A stretch of 9,261 nucleotides of DNA. Source: Anaerolineales bacterium UBA6131. Lineage in GTDB: Bacteria > Chloroflexota > Anaerolineae > UBA2200. The position numbers were made by a program, and so were the translations under genes. The first letter of the stretch is position 1, and each line of letters starts with the position of its first letter. Positions 1-5,509 of the stretch are shown piece after piece. The notes under the pieces are model-generated. The model saw nothing but the letters and a program-made list of their open reading frames with translations, was not told the DNA's origin and ran no database searches. Location: contig DIVN01000054.1 of the NCBI GenBank assembly GCA_002435875.1, positions 1 to 9,261 on the forward strand. The letters run 5' to 3'.

Positions 1-1143
1 AACAAAGGGTAGCTCATCCAGGCGCACGGGTCGGAACGGTACGCTGCTGCCAGGCGACCCAGACAGCAGTACGTTCATGTAATTGCGGAAGTTCACCCCA
101 AAGGGAGTCAGCCTCCCGGGATAGCGTGCGCGCTTCCAGTCGAACAATGCCCCGTTATGTCCACCACTGGACGTTTCTGGATCCCAGGGTTCCTCGTTGA
201 GGCTGAACCAGATCCAGCGCTGCACGAGCAGGTTATCATCTCCAGGGCATCCAGTGTTGGCATCGCGAGCAGTCCGTAAGAAGTCGAAAGAAGCATCCAT
301 GAAGGCATTGACCCGCTGCACGGTCAGGCCATAGACGGGCGGCATGAGCACACCGAACTCAGTCAAGAAAAGCGGTCTGTCTCGGTAGCCATGCTGCGCC
401 ATCCAGGCGCGGAACGCTGCGATGTGCTGGGTGAAGATGGCCATGTTGTCACTGTCTTCGATGCCGTAGAGCATGCCCGCATCCTCGGAAAGGCCAACAG
501 GGATGTCGGAGCCCCAGCCGCCACGAACTTCCGGCAGGATCATGTTGTGGATATGCCAGGCGTCGATGTCCATCTCGGTGCCAAAGGCCTGGTGATGGTG
601 CTGCAGGGCCAGATCCAGCCACTTCAGGCGCAGCGGAGTTGGCTGCACGATGCCTCCCGCCACCAGGAGCGCTGTAGGATCTGCGGCACGGAGTGCGGCG
701 GCCACGCTGTGATAGGCCGTGGCATACTGCTCGGGAGTGCTGTTGCTCTGCCAGATGCACTCTGGCTCGCTGCCGATGAGCCAGATGGAACCAGGATTGG
801 CCAGGGCGATGGTCGTGATCTGCGATAGCGAACGAGTTGGCACGCCTTCGTTGATCCAGACGAGCTGTGCATACTCCAGGCCGCTGGGGCGGATCGGTGA
901 CAGACTGGCGTCATAGTCCGTATACCAGCCAATGTGCAAGGCCCCGACGTCATAGTTGAGGATGGGCCCATTCTGTTTGCGCACCGCCACGCCAAAGCGC
1001 TCCGTAAGCGAATATAGCGGTTGCTGGGCCGCGCTGGTGCTGCCTGGGCCCGCAGTGGCAAGCCACGGGGCCAAGAGAACGAGCAGTAGCGTGCTGGCCA
1101 CCCTTCTTGCAGCGAAACATCGAATCGTTTGATGTGATATCAC
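1..1143 (-). CDS. Secreted clan GH-A-like glycosidase (TIM-barrel), 3' end outside window
   Basis: The minus-strand frame is open from a GTG at 1143 to the window edge, giving 381 codons without a stop. The start was chosen because AGGTGA (1153-1148) lies 4 nt upstream and because it yields a good Sec signal peptide: Arg18-Arg19 region, hydrophobic run at about residues 20-31, and an ATA-type cleavage site near residue 31. The mature part looks like a clan GH-A (beta/alpha)8 glycosidase. Residues 121-128 (WLIGSEPE) resemble the strand-4 motif carrying the acid/base Glu (E126). Residues 258-264 (LFLTEFG) resemble the strand-7 nucleophile motif (E262). Residues 194-200 (DAWHIHN) and the Trp-rich stretch at 310-320 fit substrate-binding positions. 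The usual Asn before the acid/base Glu is Ser here. The exact GH family and substrate are not clear, and a non-catalytic homologue is possible. It is read divergently from the GTPase operon, with no evident link to it. Confidence 0.8.
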   Translation of the reverse strand, partial: MISHQTIRCFAARRVASTLLLVLLAPWLATAGPGSTSAAQQPLYSLTERFGVAVRKQNGPILNYDVGALHIGWYTDYDASLSPIRPSGLEYAQLVWINEGVPTRSLSQITTIALANPGSIWLIGSEPECIWQSNSTPEQYATAYHSVAAALRAADPTALLVAGGIVQPTPLRLKWLDLALQHHHQAFGTEMDIDAWHIHNMILPEVRGGWGSDIPVGLSEDAGMLYGIEDSDNMAIFTQHIAAFRAWMAQHGYRDRPLFLTEFGVLMPPVYGLTVQRVNAFMDASFDFLRTARDANTGCPGDDNLLVQRWIWFSLNEEPWDPETSSGGHNGALFDWKRARYPGRLTPFGVNFRNYMNVLLSGSPGSSVPFRPVRLDELPFV

Positions 1144-1184
1144 GTCGTCACCTACAAGCGGTACAGGTATTGTGCAACATATAC

Positions 1185-1214
1185 AGTGTAACCGCCTTTG
1201 TGGATTGCGTCCAA
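1185..1214 (-). promoter_or_regulatory. Candidate promoter of the glycosidase-like gene
   Basis: On the minus strand, TTGGAC (1214-1209) and TACACT (1190-1185) are separated by 18 bp. This places a start site about 35 nt upstream of the GTG start at 1143. The hexamers match the sigma-70 consensus only partly, and the call rests on spacing and position alone. Confidence 0.35.
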
Positions 1215-1251
1215 CTGCGTGATGGTAGCCAGACACTGAGCAGGCATACCG

Positions 1252-1278
1252 TGCATTCGTTGCATTCGTTAACGAATG
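1252..1278. promoter_or_regulatory. Candidate operator: tandem 9-mer leading into a 16-bp perfect palindrome
   Basis: TGCATTCGT occurs twice head to tail at 1252-1260 and 1261-1269. The second copy runs into a perfect 16-bp palindrome, CATTCGTT/AACGAATG, at 1263-1278. The result is three half-sites (two direct, one inverted) within 27 bp. The palindrome sits about 33 bp upstream of the -35 box at 1311, where an activator or an upstream repressor dimer could bind, and it lies between two divergent genes. Two imperfect copies of an 11-12-bp A-rich word (GATACAAAATGG at 1279-1290, GTTACAGAATGG just after it) follow directly. No specific regulator is recognised. Confidence 0.45.
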
Positions 1279-1310
1279 GATACAAAATGGTTACAGAATG
1301 GTAGCGACAC

Positions 1311-1339
1311 TTGACAGGTACACACTCCTGGGATAGACT
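1311..1339 (+). promoter_or_regulatory. Strong sigma-70-type promoter of the GTPase/roadblock operon
   Basis: TTGACA (1311-1316) is a perfect -35 box. TAGACT (1334-1339) is a fair -10 box at the optimal 17-bp spacing. Transcription would start near 1346, leaving a leader of about 120 nt before the ATG at 1467. It is the best promoter match seen upstream of the operon, and it rules out a coding start at the in-frame TTG that overlaps the -35 box. Confidence 0.7.
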
Positions 1340-1345
1340 CCGGTA

Positions 1346-1466
1346 CCCTGTCGCATCACGTAGGGCGACAGTGCAGAGAGCCGTCTCGCGTCGCCCTGGC
1401 AAGGTGCAAGGCCGACCTCGAGCACGCGGCCTGGCACGCAATGGATCGGTAGAGGACGGAAGAAGC
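1346..1466 (+). promoter_or_regulatory. Structured 5' leader with mutually exclusive hairpins
   Basis: The predicted untranslated leader contains several inverted repeats. CTGTCGC (1348-1354) can pair with GCGACAG (1365-1371) over a 10-nt loop. The segment GGGCGAC (1363-1369), which overlaps that 3' arm, can instead pair with GTCGCCC (1390-1396); inside this second fold GAGA (1376-1379) pairs with TCTC (1384-1387) around a 4-nt loop. The two folds cannot form together. Further down, GTGC-A-AGGCCG (1404-1414) pairs with CGGCCT-G-GCAC (1427-1437), ten base pairs with one A/G mismatch. No known riboswitch class is recognised and no U-tract follows the hairpins, so if regulatory this is more likely translational or protein-binding. 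Confidence 0.4.
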
Positions 1467-2438
1467 ATGAAAGACTATGCTCAGGCCTCGGATGTTTTGG
1501 TCGTCGACCCGGATCCACTGACGCGCGTTGCAGTTGCTGAAGCCCTGCGAGACCATAATGAGCGGTTCACCGTGGACTGGACCGGAAACAGTGCGCGCGT
1601 GAGCGACATGCTGAGTGTCAAGCCCTATCACTGGATTCTGCTTGAGCTGCAGACACCTGGCGTGGAGCCGGCAGCACTCGTGCGCACTGTGCGGAGCACC
1701 GCCCCTGACACCAGGCTAATGCTCATGGCTCCCTGCGAAGTGCCCGGACTGGCGGAGCGGGGCAGGCGCTGGGGCTTTGACGCCTGGCTGAGCAAGCCTT
1801 TCACCATGTATGCCATGCATCAGGCGCTGTGCGCAGGTCAGCCGGCAACAGCACAGGTCATCGTTCCTGCGGAGACAAGAGCACCGCGCAGTGGAACCGA
1901 TCGAGCGGAGGCGAGGGCTTCAGTGCCGCTGGATATGAAATCCACGAGCAGCGAGTCTGCGCCTCAGCCTGAGGCCACGCCCCAGGTTCGGCAGATCCTT
2001 GACGGTTTACTGGCCGAGACGCGCGCGCGTGTTGTGCTACTGCTCACCTCGGCAGGATACCTGGTGGACGCCGCCGGGCAGACCCATGGTCTACACCTAC
2101 CAACCCTATCTGCTCTAATCGCGGCTAACTACGCCGCTGGCGCAGAGCTGTCCAAGCAGATGGGCAACCGCGGCGTCTTTAGCGCGTCCCACTACCAGGG
2201 ACCCGATTGCCACATCTATACCCAGCGTGTGGGCGAGGAGCGCTTGCTGGCTGTGATCTTTGACAGTGGTAGCAGGCCTGGGGCCGTATGGCTCTATGCT
2301 CGAAAGGCAAGTACCCAGCTTGATGGCATCCTGGTAAAGGAAACTGCGCAGACCGCCGTCGAAAAAAGCCTTGTGGGTGAGCTTCAGGCCCAGCTCAATG
2401 ATCTGTTCGAGGGCGAGAGCGATTCCTCCCTGGGCTAG
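1467..2438 (+). CDS. Degenerate response-regulator receiver fused to a roadblock/LC7 domain
   Basis: The protein has 323 aa. Residues 8-122 have a CheY-like receiver layout: VLVVDPDP (10-17) gives the acidic pair D14/D16, WILLELQTPG (56-65) is the beta-3 strand, and WLSKPF (107-112) carries the conserved Lys110. The phospho-accepting Asp is replaced by Glu60, and the conserved Thr/Ser on beta-4 appears to be Met87 (RLMLMAP). Normal phospho-switching is therefore unlikely, and Glu may mimic the phosphorylated state. A flexible Ser/Glu/Pro linker (about 125-172) joins a C-terminal roadblock/LC7 domain (about 174-312), recognisable from its opening helix, the VVLLLTSAGYLVDAAG hairpin and the RLLAVIFDSGS strand. 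The ATG at 1467 was chosen over an in-frame TTG at 1311, which lies on the promoter -35 box. The ribosome site (GAGG or GGA at 1452-1460) is only fair. It is the first gene of the operon and probably acts as input or adaptor to the GTPase encoded next. Confidence 0.85.
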   Translation: MKDYAQASDVLVVDPDPLTRVAVAEALRDHNERFTVDWTGNSARVSDMLSVKPYHWILLELQTPGVEPAALVRTVRSTAPDTRLMLMAPCEVPGLAERGRRWGFDAWLSKPFTMYAMHQALCAGQPATAQVIVPAETRAPRSGTDRAEARASVPLDMKSTSSESAPQPEATPQVRQILDGLLAETRARVVLLLTSAGYLVDAAGQTHGLHLPTLSALIAANYAAGAELSKQMGNRGVFSASHYQGPDCHIYTQRVGEERLLAVIFDSGSRPGAVWLYARKASTQLDGILVKETAQTAVEKSLVGELQAQLNDLFEGESDSSLG

Positions 2439-2487
2439 AGGCGCGCCAACGCACAGCATCGCCTTTGCACAGGACGGCTGCCAGGTT

Positions 2488-2527
2488 GCCTGGGCCGCGC
2501 GCGCCATCCTGCGGTATGCACCCAGGC
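2488..2527 (+). other. Inverted repeat between the receiver-roadblock gene and the GTPase gene
   Basis: GCCTGGG (2488-2494) pairs with CCCAGGC (2521-2527). Inside it CCGC (2495-2498) pairs with GCGG (2511-2514), leaving a 6-nt bulge on the 3' side and a 12-nt loop. Only TTT follows, so it is a poor intrinsic terminator. It could be an mRNA stability or processing element that sets different levels for the first gene and the rest. It lies in the longest gap inside the operon (137 bp), which has no convincing gene or promoter. Confidence 0.35.
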
Positions 2528-2575
2528 TTTCCTGAATCGGGTCGCCAGCGCTGCGTGGAGTCAACGTGACATCGC

Positions 2576-3151
2576 ATGTATGTCAACTACAAACGGCGCG
2601 AACTGAACCTGAAGATCGTCTATTGCGGCGCGGCCCAGAGCGGGAAAACCACCAACCTGCAGTACATCCATGCGCACACCAAGCAGGCTCTGCGTAGCGA
2701 TCTGGTGACGCTCAAGACGCAAGAAGACCGCACGCTGTTCTTTGACTACATGCAGCTTGAGCTCGGCGAGATTCGAGGGCTCAAGCCGCGCTTCAGCCTA
2801 TATACGGTCCCGGGCCAGGCACGCTACGCTGCGACGCGCAAGCTTCTGCTGCAAGGAGTCGATGGTCTGGTTCTTGTGGCAGACTCCCAACAGGCACGCC
2901 TGACAGACAATGTGGTGGCACTGGTGGAGCTGGAGAAGCATGTCCGATCCATGGGCCAGCGACTCGAGTCGCTTCCACTCGTGGTGCAGTGTAACAAACA
3001 GGACTTGCCAGGTGCCCTGGCGCCGGCAGTTCTGACGCAATACCTGGGCTACACGGGAGTGCCCTGTCTCTCGTCGGCCGCGGTTCAGGGACGGGGCGTT
3101 TCAGATACGCTCAAGGTGATCATCCATCAGGTTTTGCAGGCCATCGTTTGA
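2576..3151 (+). CDS. mglA: MglA-family Ras-like small GTPase
   Basis: The protein has 191 aa, close to the usual 195 of MglA. It is expected to be a cytosolic molecular switch that binds and hydrolyses GTP, with roadblock (MglB-type) proteins as GTPase activators or exchange factors. Visible motifs: P-loop GAAQSGKTT (18-26); the MglA signature QEDRTLFFD (49-57) with the intrinsic Arg finger (R52, matching Arg53 of Myxococcus MglA); the characteristic G3 TVPGQ (77-81) with catalytic Gln81; VDGLVLVADSQ (95-105); G4 NKQD (140-143); and G5 SSA (166-168). All catalytic positions are present, so it should be active. The ATG at 2576 is the only possible ATG start because an in-frame TGA lies at 2567; the ribosome site is weak (GTGA at 2566-2569). 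It is the hub of an operon with four roadblock-domain proteins. MglA directs polarity and gliding or twitching in myxobacteria; the role here is inferred. Confidence 0.93.
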   Translation: MYVNYKRRELNLKIVYCGAAQSGKTTNLQYIHAHTKQALRSDLVTLKTQEDRTLFFDYMQLELGEIRGLKPRFSLYTVPGQARYAATRKLLLQGVDGLVLVADSQQARLTDNVVALVELEKHVRSMGQRLESLPLVVQCNKQDLPGALAPAVLTQYLGYTGVPCLSSAAVQGRGVSDTLKVIIHQVLQAIV

Positions 3152-3172
3152 AGGCCATGTCGGAGGTAGCAG

Positions 3173-3841
3173 ATGGCAGTGAAAGGCAACCTGAACGAAA
3201 TGACGCTCTCCAGCCTCATCTCGATCAACTGCAATGAGATGAGCGAAGGATGCCTGCAGGTCGAGCACGGACGACAACATGCCGCCATCTACTTTGCAGA
3301 CGGAAGCATCGTACACATGACGCTGGATGACGAAGAAGGCGAGCAGGTGCTACCCGCTATCCTGGCCTGGCAAGAGGGAGATTTTGAGTTTCAGCGCGGC
3401 GTCCACGCACCGAAACGCTCGGTGTCTACGCCGTGGGCGATGCTCCTGGTGGACAGCACGCGCGTCCTTGACGACGCCGCGCAGCACCCGTCTTCGGCAC
3501 CTGACGAGGCGCAGCCCCATGCCAACGGCCACGAGCAGATCGCCGCGCGGTTGAGGGGGCTGCCCGGAGTGCAGGAGGTTGTGCTGGTCGCCAGCGATGG
3601 CATCCTAATGGCCAGCAGCTCGGAAAACGCGGACAGACAGGGCGCGGCCGTGGCCTTTGTGACCGGTGCCGCCCGTCAAATTGGAGATAGCCTGTACCTG
3701 GGGCCGCTGGAAAAAGCGATCGTTGAGACAGGCCGCGAGCGCCTGCTGTTGCTGGAGGCCGAGGGATATTATGTTGGCCTGCTGCTCGATGAGCGTACCT
3801 CGCCGTCCATGGTAGCGGACGCCGCCTTGTCGATGCTCTGA
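3173..3841 (+). CDS. DUF4388 (PATAN) domain fused to a roadblock/LC7 domain
   Basis: The protein has 222 aa. Residues 1-95 fit DUF4388, seen in the opening KGNLNEMTLSSLISIN (4-19), the central GCLQVEHG...AAIYFADGSIVHM (26-49) and the later ILAWQEGDFEF (63-73). This domain is common in bacterial signalling proteins fused to receivers or GTPase regulators. After a linker (about 104-120), residues 121-222 form a roadblock/LC7 domain with the pattern LRGLPGVQEVVLVASDGIL (127-145), ending in short strands and a helix. The start at 3173 is firm: GGAGGT (3162-3167) lies 5 nt upstream. The gene begins 21 bp after the GTPase stop, so the two are surely co-transcribed. It is likely a partner or regulator of the GTPase, with DUF4388 as protein-interaction module. 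No membrane segment or signal peptide is seen. Confidence 0.85.
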   Translation: MAVKGNLNEMTLSSLISINCNEMSEGCLQVEHGRQHAAIYFADGSIVHMTLDDEEGEQVLPAILAWQEGDFEFQRGVHAPKRSVSTPWAMLLVDSTRVLDDAAQHPSSAPDEAQPHANGHEQIAARLRGLPGVQEVVLVASDGILMASSSENADRQGAAVAFVTGAARQIGDSLYLGPLEKAIVETGRERLLLLEAEGYYVGLLLDERTSPSMVADAALSML

Positions 3842-3858
3842 GACCGGGGAGGATCAAG

Positions 3859-4323
3859 ATGGAGGATATCCTACGCAGCGTTGTAGCCGTTCCCGGGGTG
3901 AGCGATTGCATCGTGCTTGACGAAGAGGGCAACATCGTGGACTGCGTGCTGACGCAGCGTTCGCGCGACTATACGCTTTCCGTGGTTGGCTACACCACCG
4001 CGCACATTCTGGCGGGCCTGCGCATGGCCAGACGCAAGAAGGTCGGTACCGTAGACCTGCAGTTCCGCGACGGCCGTGTGGTCGTGCGGCCCTTGCGCCA
4101 GGGCCACCTGTGCATGGTCTGCCAGGGGCGAGTAAGCCTACCCCTGCTGAATCTGACCGTGGACGTGGCCTTGCCCAAGTTGAACGCTGCTATGGAGCAG
4201 CGGAATGCCAGGCAACGTCTTGCACCTCCGCCGACGGAGACGGAAGAGACGGGGAGCGATGAAAACCTCGCCGCAAGCAGCTCGCATGACATTGGACGCT
4301 TCCTGCGGCCTTTCGGAACCTAG
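3859..4323 (+). CDS. Stand-alone roadblock/LC7 protein with acidic C-terminal tail
   Basis: The protein has 154 aa. Residues 1-115 form a roadblock/LC7 fold: an N-terminal helix and turn (EDILRSVVAVPGVSDCIVLDEEGNIV, split by the usual PGV), a second helix rich in small residues (about 41-58), two strands (VGTVDLQFRDGRVVVRPL at 62-79) and a closing helix (104-117). A tail of about 37 residues follows, with Pro/Thr/Glu-rich sequence (122-140) and a basic-aromatic end (RFLRPFGT, 147-154) that could be a docking peptide. The start is well defined by GGGGAGGA (3846-3853), 5 nt before the ATG and 17 bp after the previous stop. It is probably an MglB-like regulator of the GTPase, but a scaffold role cannot be excluded because the dimer interface cannot be judged by eye. 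Confidence 0.8.
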   Translation: MEDILRSVVAVPGVSDCIVLDEEGNIVDCVLTQRSRDYTLSVVGYTTAHILAGLRMARRKKVGTVDLQFRDGRVVVRPLRQGHLCMVCQGRVSLPLLNLTVDVALPKLNAAMEQRNARQRLAPPPTETEETGSDENLAASSSHDIGRFLRPFGT

Positions 4324-4341
4324 AGCGGGGGATTGCGGCGG

Positions 4342-5007
4342 ATGCTGGACAAAGCGATTTTGGCGGAAGCGGTTGGAAAGCTCGTGACCGGCGGCCTGGG
4401 ACTGGTCATGGGCGTACTGCTCTTTGGCAAGTGGCGAGAGACACGCAACCGTGTCGTGCTCCACTGGGCTGTGTTCTTTATGGGCGCCGTGGGCTACGTG
4501 CTAGGCTCCCTGGCCATCTTGGGGCGAGGCAATCCGGCGGCCATGAGCAGGCTGCAGCTCATTCTTGGCGCAGCGACCGTCCTTCTTGGTGCGTTGCCCA
4601 GTGCAATGCTCATGCTGCCAGTGCCCACAGCGGCCGCAGAGGTGGGGTCTCTGTATGTGCCACTAGCATTGTTCGCCCTGCTAAGCATGCTGTTCATGGT
4701 TGCGCCGCTGGAGCCCACCGGCCAGGGTCAGGCGCTAATGGCCACGGGCGTGGCGATCAATCTGTACGTGGGCGCATGCATGCTGACGGCGACGCTGGCG
4801 ATTGTTGCGCTGCTCTACTCAGCACGGCGCACCAGAGATGCCAGGTATGTGATCCTGGCTTTGGCTTTCGCGATGATCACGATGGGCGCCAGCATGGTCG
4901 GGCACGAGCTGTTGAGCGTGCTCTTGGGCCAGGTGATGATCGTACTCTCTTTTGTCATCTTCTACGTCGTTTTTGGCCGTCTGCTCAGGGCTGGACAAAG
5001 CACCTGA
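4342..5007 (+). CDS. Seven-helix integral membrane protein of unknown family
   Basis: I do not recognise this 221-aa protein. It is strongly hydrophobic with about seven membrane helices, at roughly residues 11-28, 39-60, 71-92, 104-121, 134-159, 168-186 and 192-212. The loops are short, and basic clusters follow helix 1 (KWRETRNR, 30-37) and helix 5 (ARRTRDAR, 161-168). No extramembrane catalytic domain is present. The last helix lacks a lysine, so it is not a retinal-type rhodopsin. The ATG at 4342 is preferred over a TTG at 4333 because GGGGGA (4327-4332) lies 9 nt upstream of the ATG and is too close to the TTG. It lies 18 bp after one roadblock gene and 85 bp before another, inside the GTPase operon. 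By context it could be the membrane anchor or receptor for the GTPase/roadblock switch; this is inference only. Confidence 0.8.
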   Translation: MLDKAILAEAVGKLVTGGLGLVMGVLLFGKWRETRNRVVLHWAVFFMGAVGYVLGSLAILGRGNPAAMSRLQLILGAATVLLGALPSAMLMLPVPTAAAEVGSLYVPLALFALLSMLFMVAPLEPTGQGQALMATGVAINLYVGACMLTATLAIVALLYSARRTRDARYVILALAFAMITMGASMVGHELLSVLLGQVMIVLSFVIFYVVFGRLLRAGQST

Positions 5008-5080
5008 CCTGGCGAGAGACCGTGTTGGTCGGCAATCGGTTATGGCACTGGGCAAGCAAAGGCACGCTGAACGTGCGGCC

Positions 5081-5089
5081 GGAGGGGAG
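5081..5089 (+). promoter_or_regulatory. Ribosome binding site that fixes a GTG start
   Basis: GGAGGGGAG stands just upstream of the GTG at 5093, with GGAGG seven bases away. The longer in-frame ATG alternatives at 4952 and 5042 have no such site, and the former would overlap the membrane-protein gene by 56 bp. Confidence 0.7.
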
Positions 5090-5092
5090 AAC

Positions 5093-5509
5093 GTGAGCAC
5101 AGGCGACGGCAACACATCCAGTCCACAGTTGACATCGTTCGAGCAGATCCTGCAAGAGGCGTATCAGCAGGGCGGATTCGAGGCGGTAGTGCTGGCCAGC
5201 AGCGAGGGGCTGCCGATCGCAGTCGTGCCACTGGACTACCAGGCTGATGCCGTCGCCGCGATGGTGGCTCTGCTGCAGCAAGTCGGCAGTCAGGCTCGCC
5301 GCGAGCTCGGGCTGGGCGAGCTGGACGAGGTCACTGTGCTGGATCGTACCCGCACGAGGTTGGTCTGCAGACATTTAGTGGTGGGCGACGAAGACCTCGT
5401 GCTGGCCACAGCAGTCCGTCCGGGTGCAACGTATCGACGCATCACCACCGCGGCCATACGGCGCATCATGGACGCGTTTGCCGCTACCCAGCCTCCAGCT
5501 AAGGGATAG
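5093..5509 (+). CDS. Stand-alone roadblock/LC7 protein, last gene of the operon
   Basis: The protein has 138 aa and starts at GTG, supported by a strong ribosome site directly upstream. After about 12 polar residues it has a roadblock/LC7 domain: helix 1 (SFEQILQEAYQQGG, 15-28), strands AVVLASSEGLPIAVV (31-45), a long helix 2 (about 50-73), strands with RLVCRHLVVGDEDLVLATAV (89-108), and a closing amphipathic helix (113-131). This is close to the MglB length and fold, so it is a good candidate for the GTPase-activating partner of the MglA-type protein. It lies 85 bp after the membrane-protein gene. Its stop codon overlaps the end of the convergent lipoprotein gene by 11 bp, so no intrinsic terminator fits between them. 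Confidence 0.82.
   Translation: MSTGDGNTSSPQLTSFEQILQEAYQQGGFEAVVLASSEGLPIAVVPLDYQADAVAAMVALLQQVGSQARRELGLGELDEVTVLDRTRTRLVCRHLVVGDEDLVLATAVRPGATYRRITTAAIRRIMDAFAATQPPAKG

Larger units (their letters stand above)
1144..1466. other. Divergent intergenic control region, 323 bp
   Basis: No gene is supported here. Open frames in the stretch have no ribosome binding site or recognisable product. From left to right it holds the leader and candidate promoter of the minus-strand glycosidase gene, a palindrome with tandem repeats (1252-1300), the plus-strand promoter (1311-1339), and a structured leader running up to the ATG at 1467. Each is listed separately. Confidence 0.7.

Noticed and set aside
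391..1061. Several 100-145-codon frames on both strands over the glycosidase-like gene
   Set aside because: All are shadows; only the frame starting at GTG 1143 gives a signal peptide and TIM-barrel motifs and stays open to the window edge.
1134..1143. A 10-bp palindrome GTGATATCAC overlapping the GTG start of the glycosidase-like gene
   Set aside because: It is short, has no spacer like known TGTGA/TCACA sites, and lies in coding sequence; probably chance.
1311..1466. An in-frame N-terminal extension of the receiver-roadblock protein starting at TTG 1311
   Set aside because: The TTG is part of the TTGACA -35 box, the stretch has no ribosome site, and the encoded residues do not look like part of a receiver fold.
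4342..5007. Microbial rhodopsin as the identity of the seven-helix protein
   Set aside because: The last helix has no lysine for retinal attachment, and the helix 3 charged residues of rhodopsins are absent.
4431..5096. A 221-codon plus-strand frame overlapping the membrane-protein gene
   Set aside because: Its translation is Arg/His/Gly-rich and low in structure, as expected for a shifted frame of a GC-rich gene; the membrane-protein frame has the ribosome site and helix pattern.
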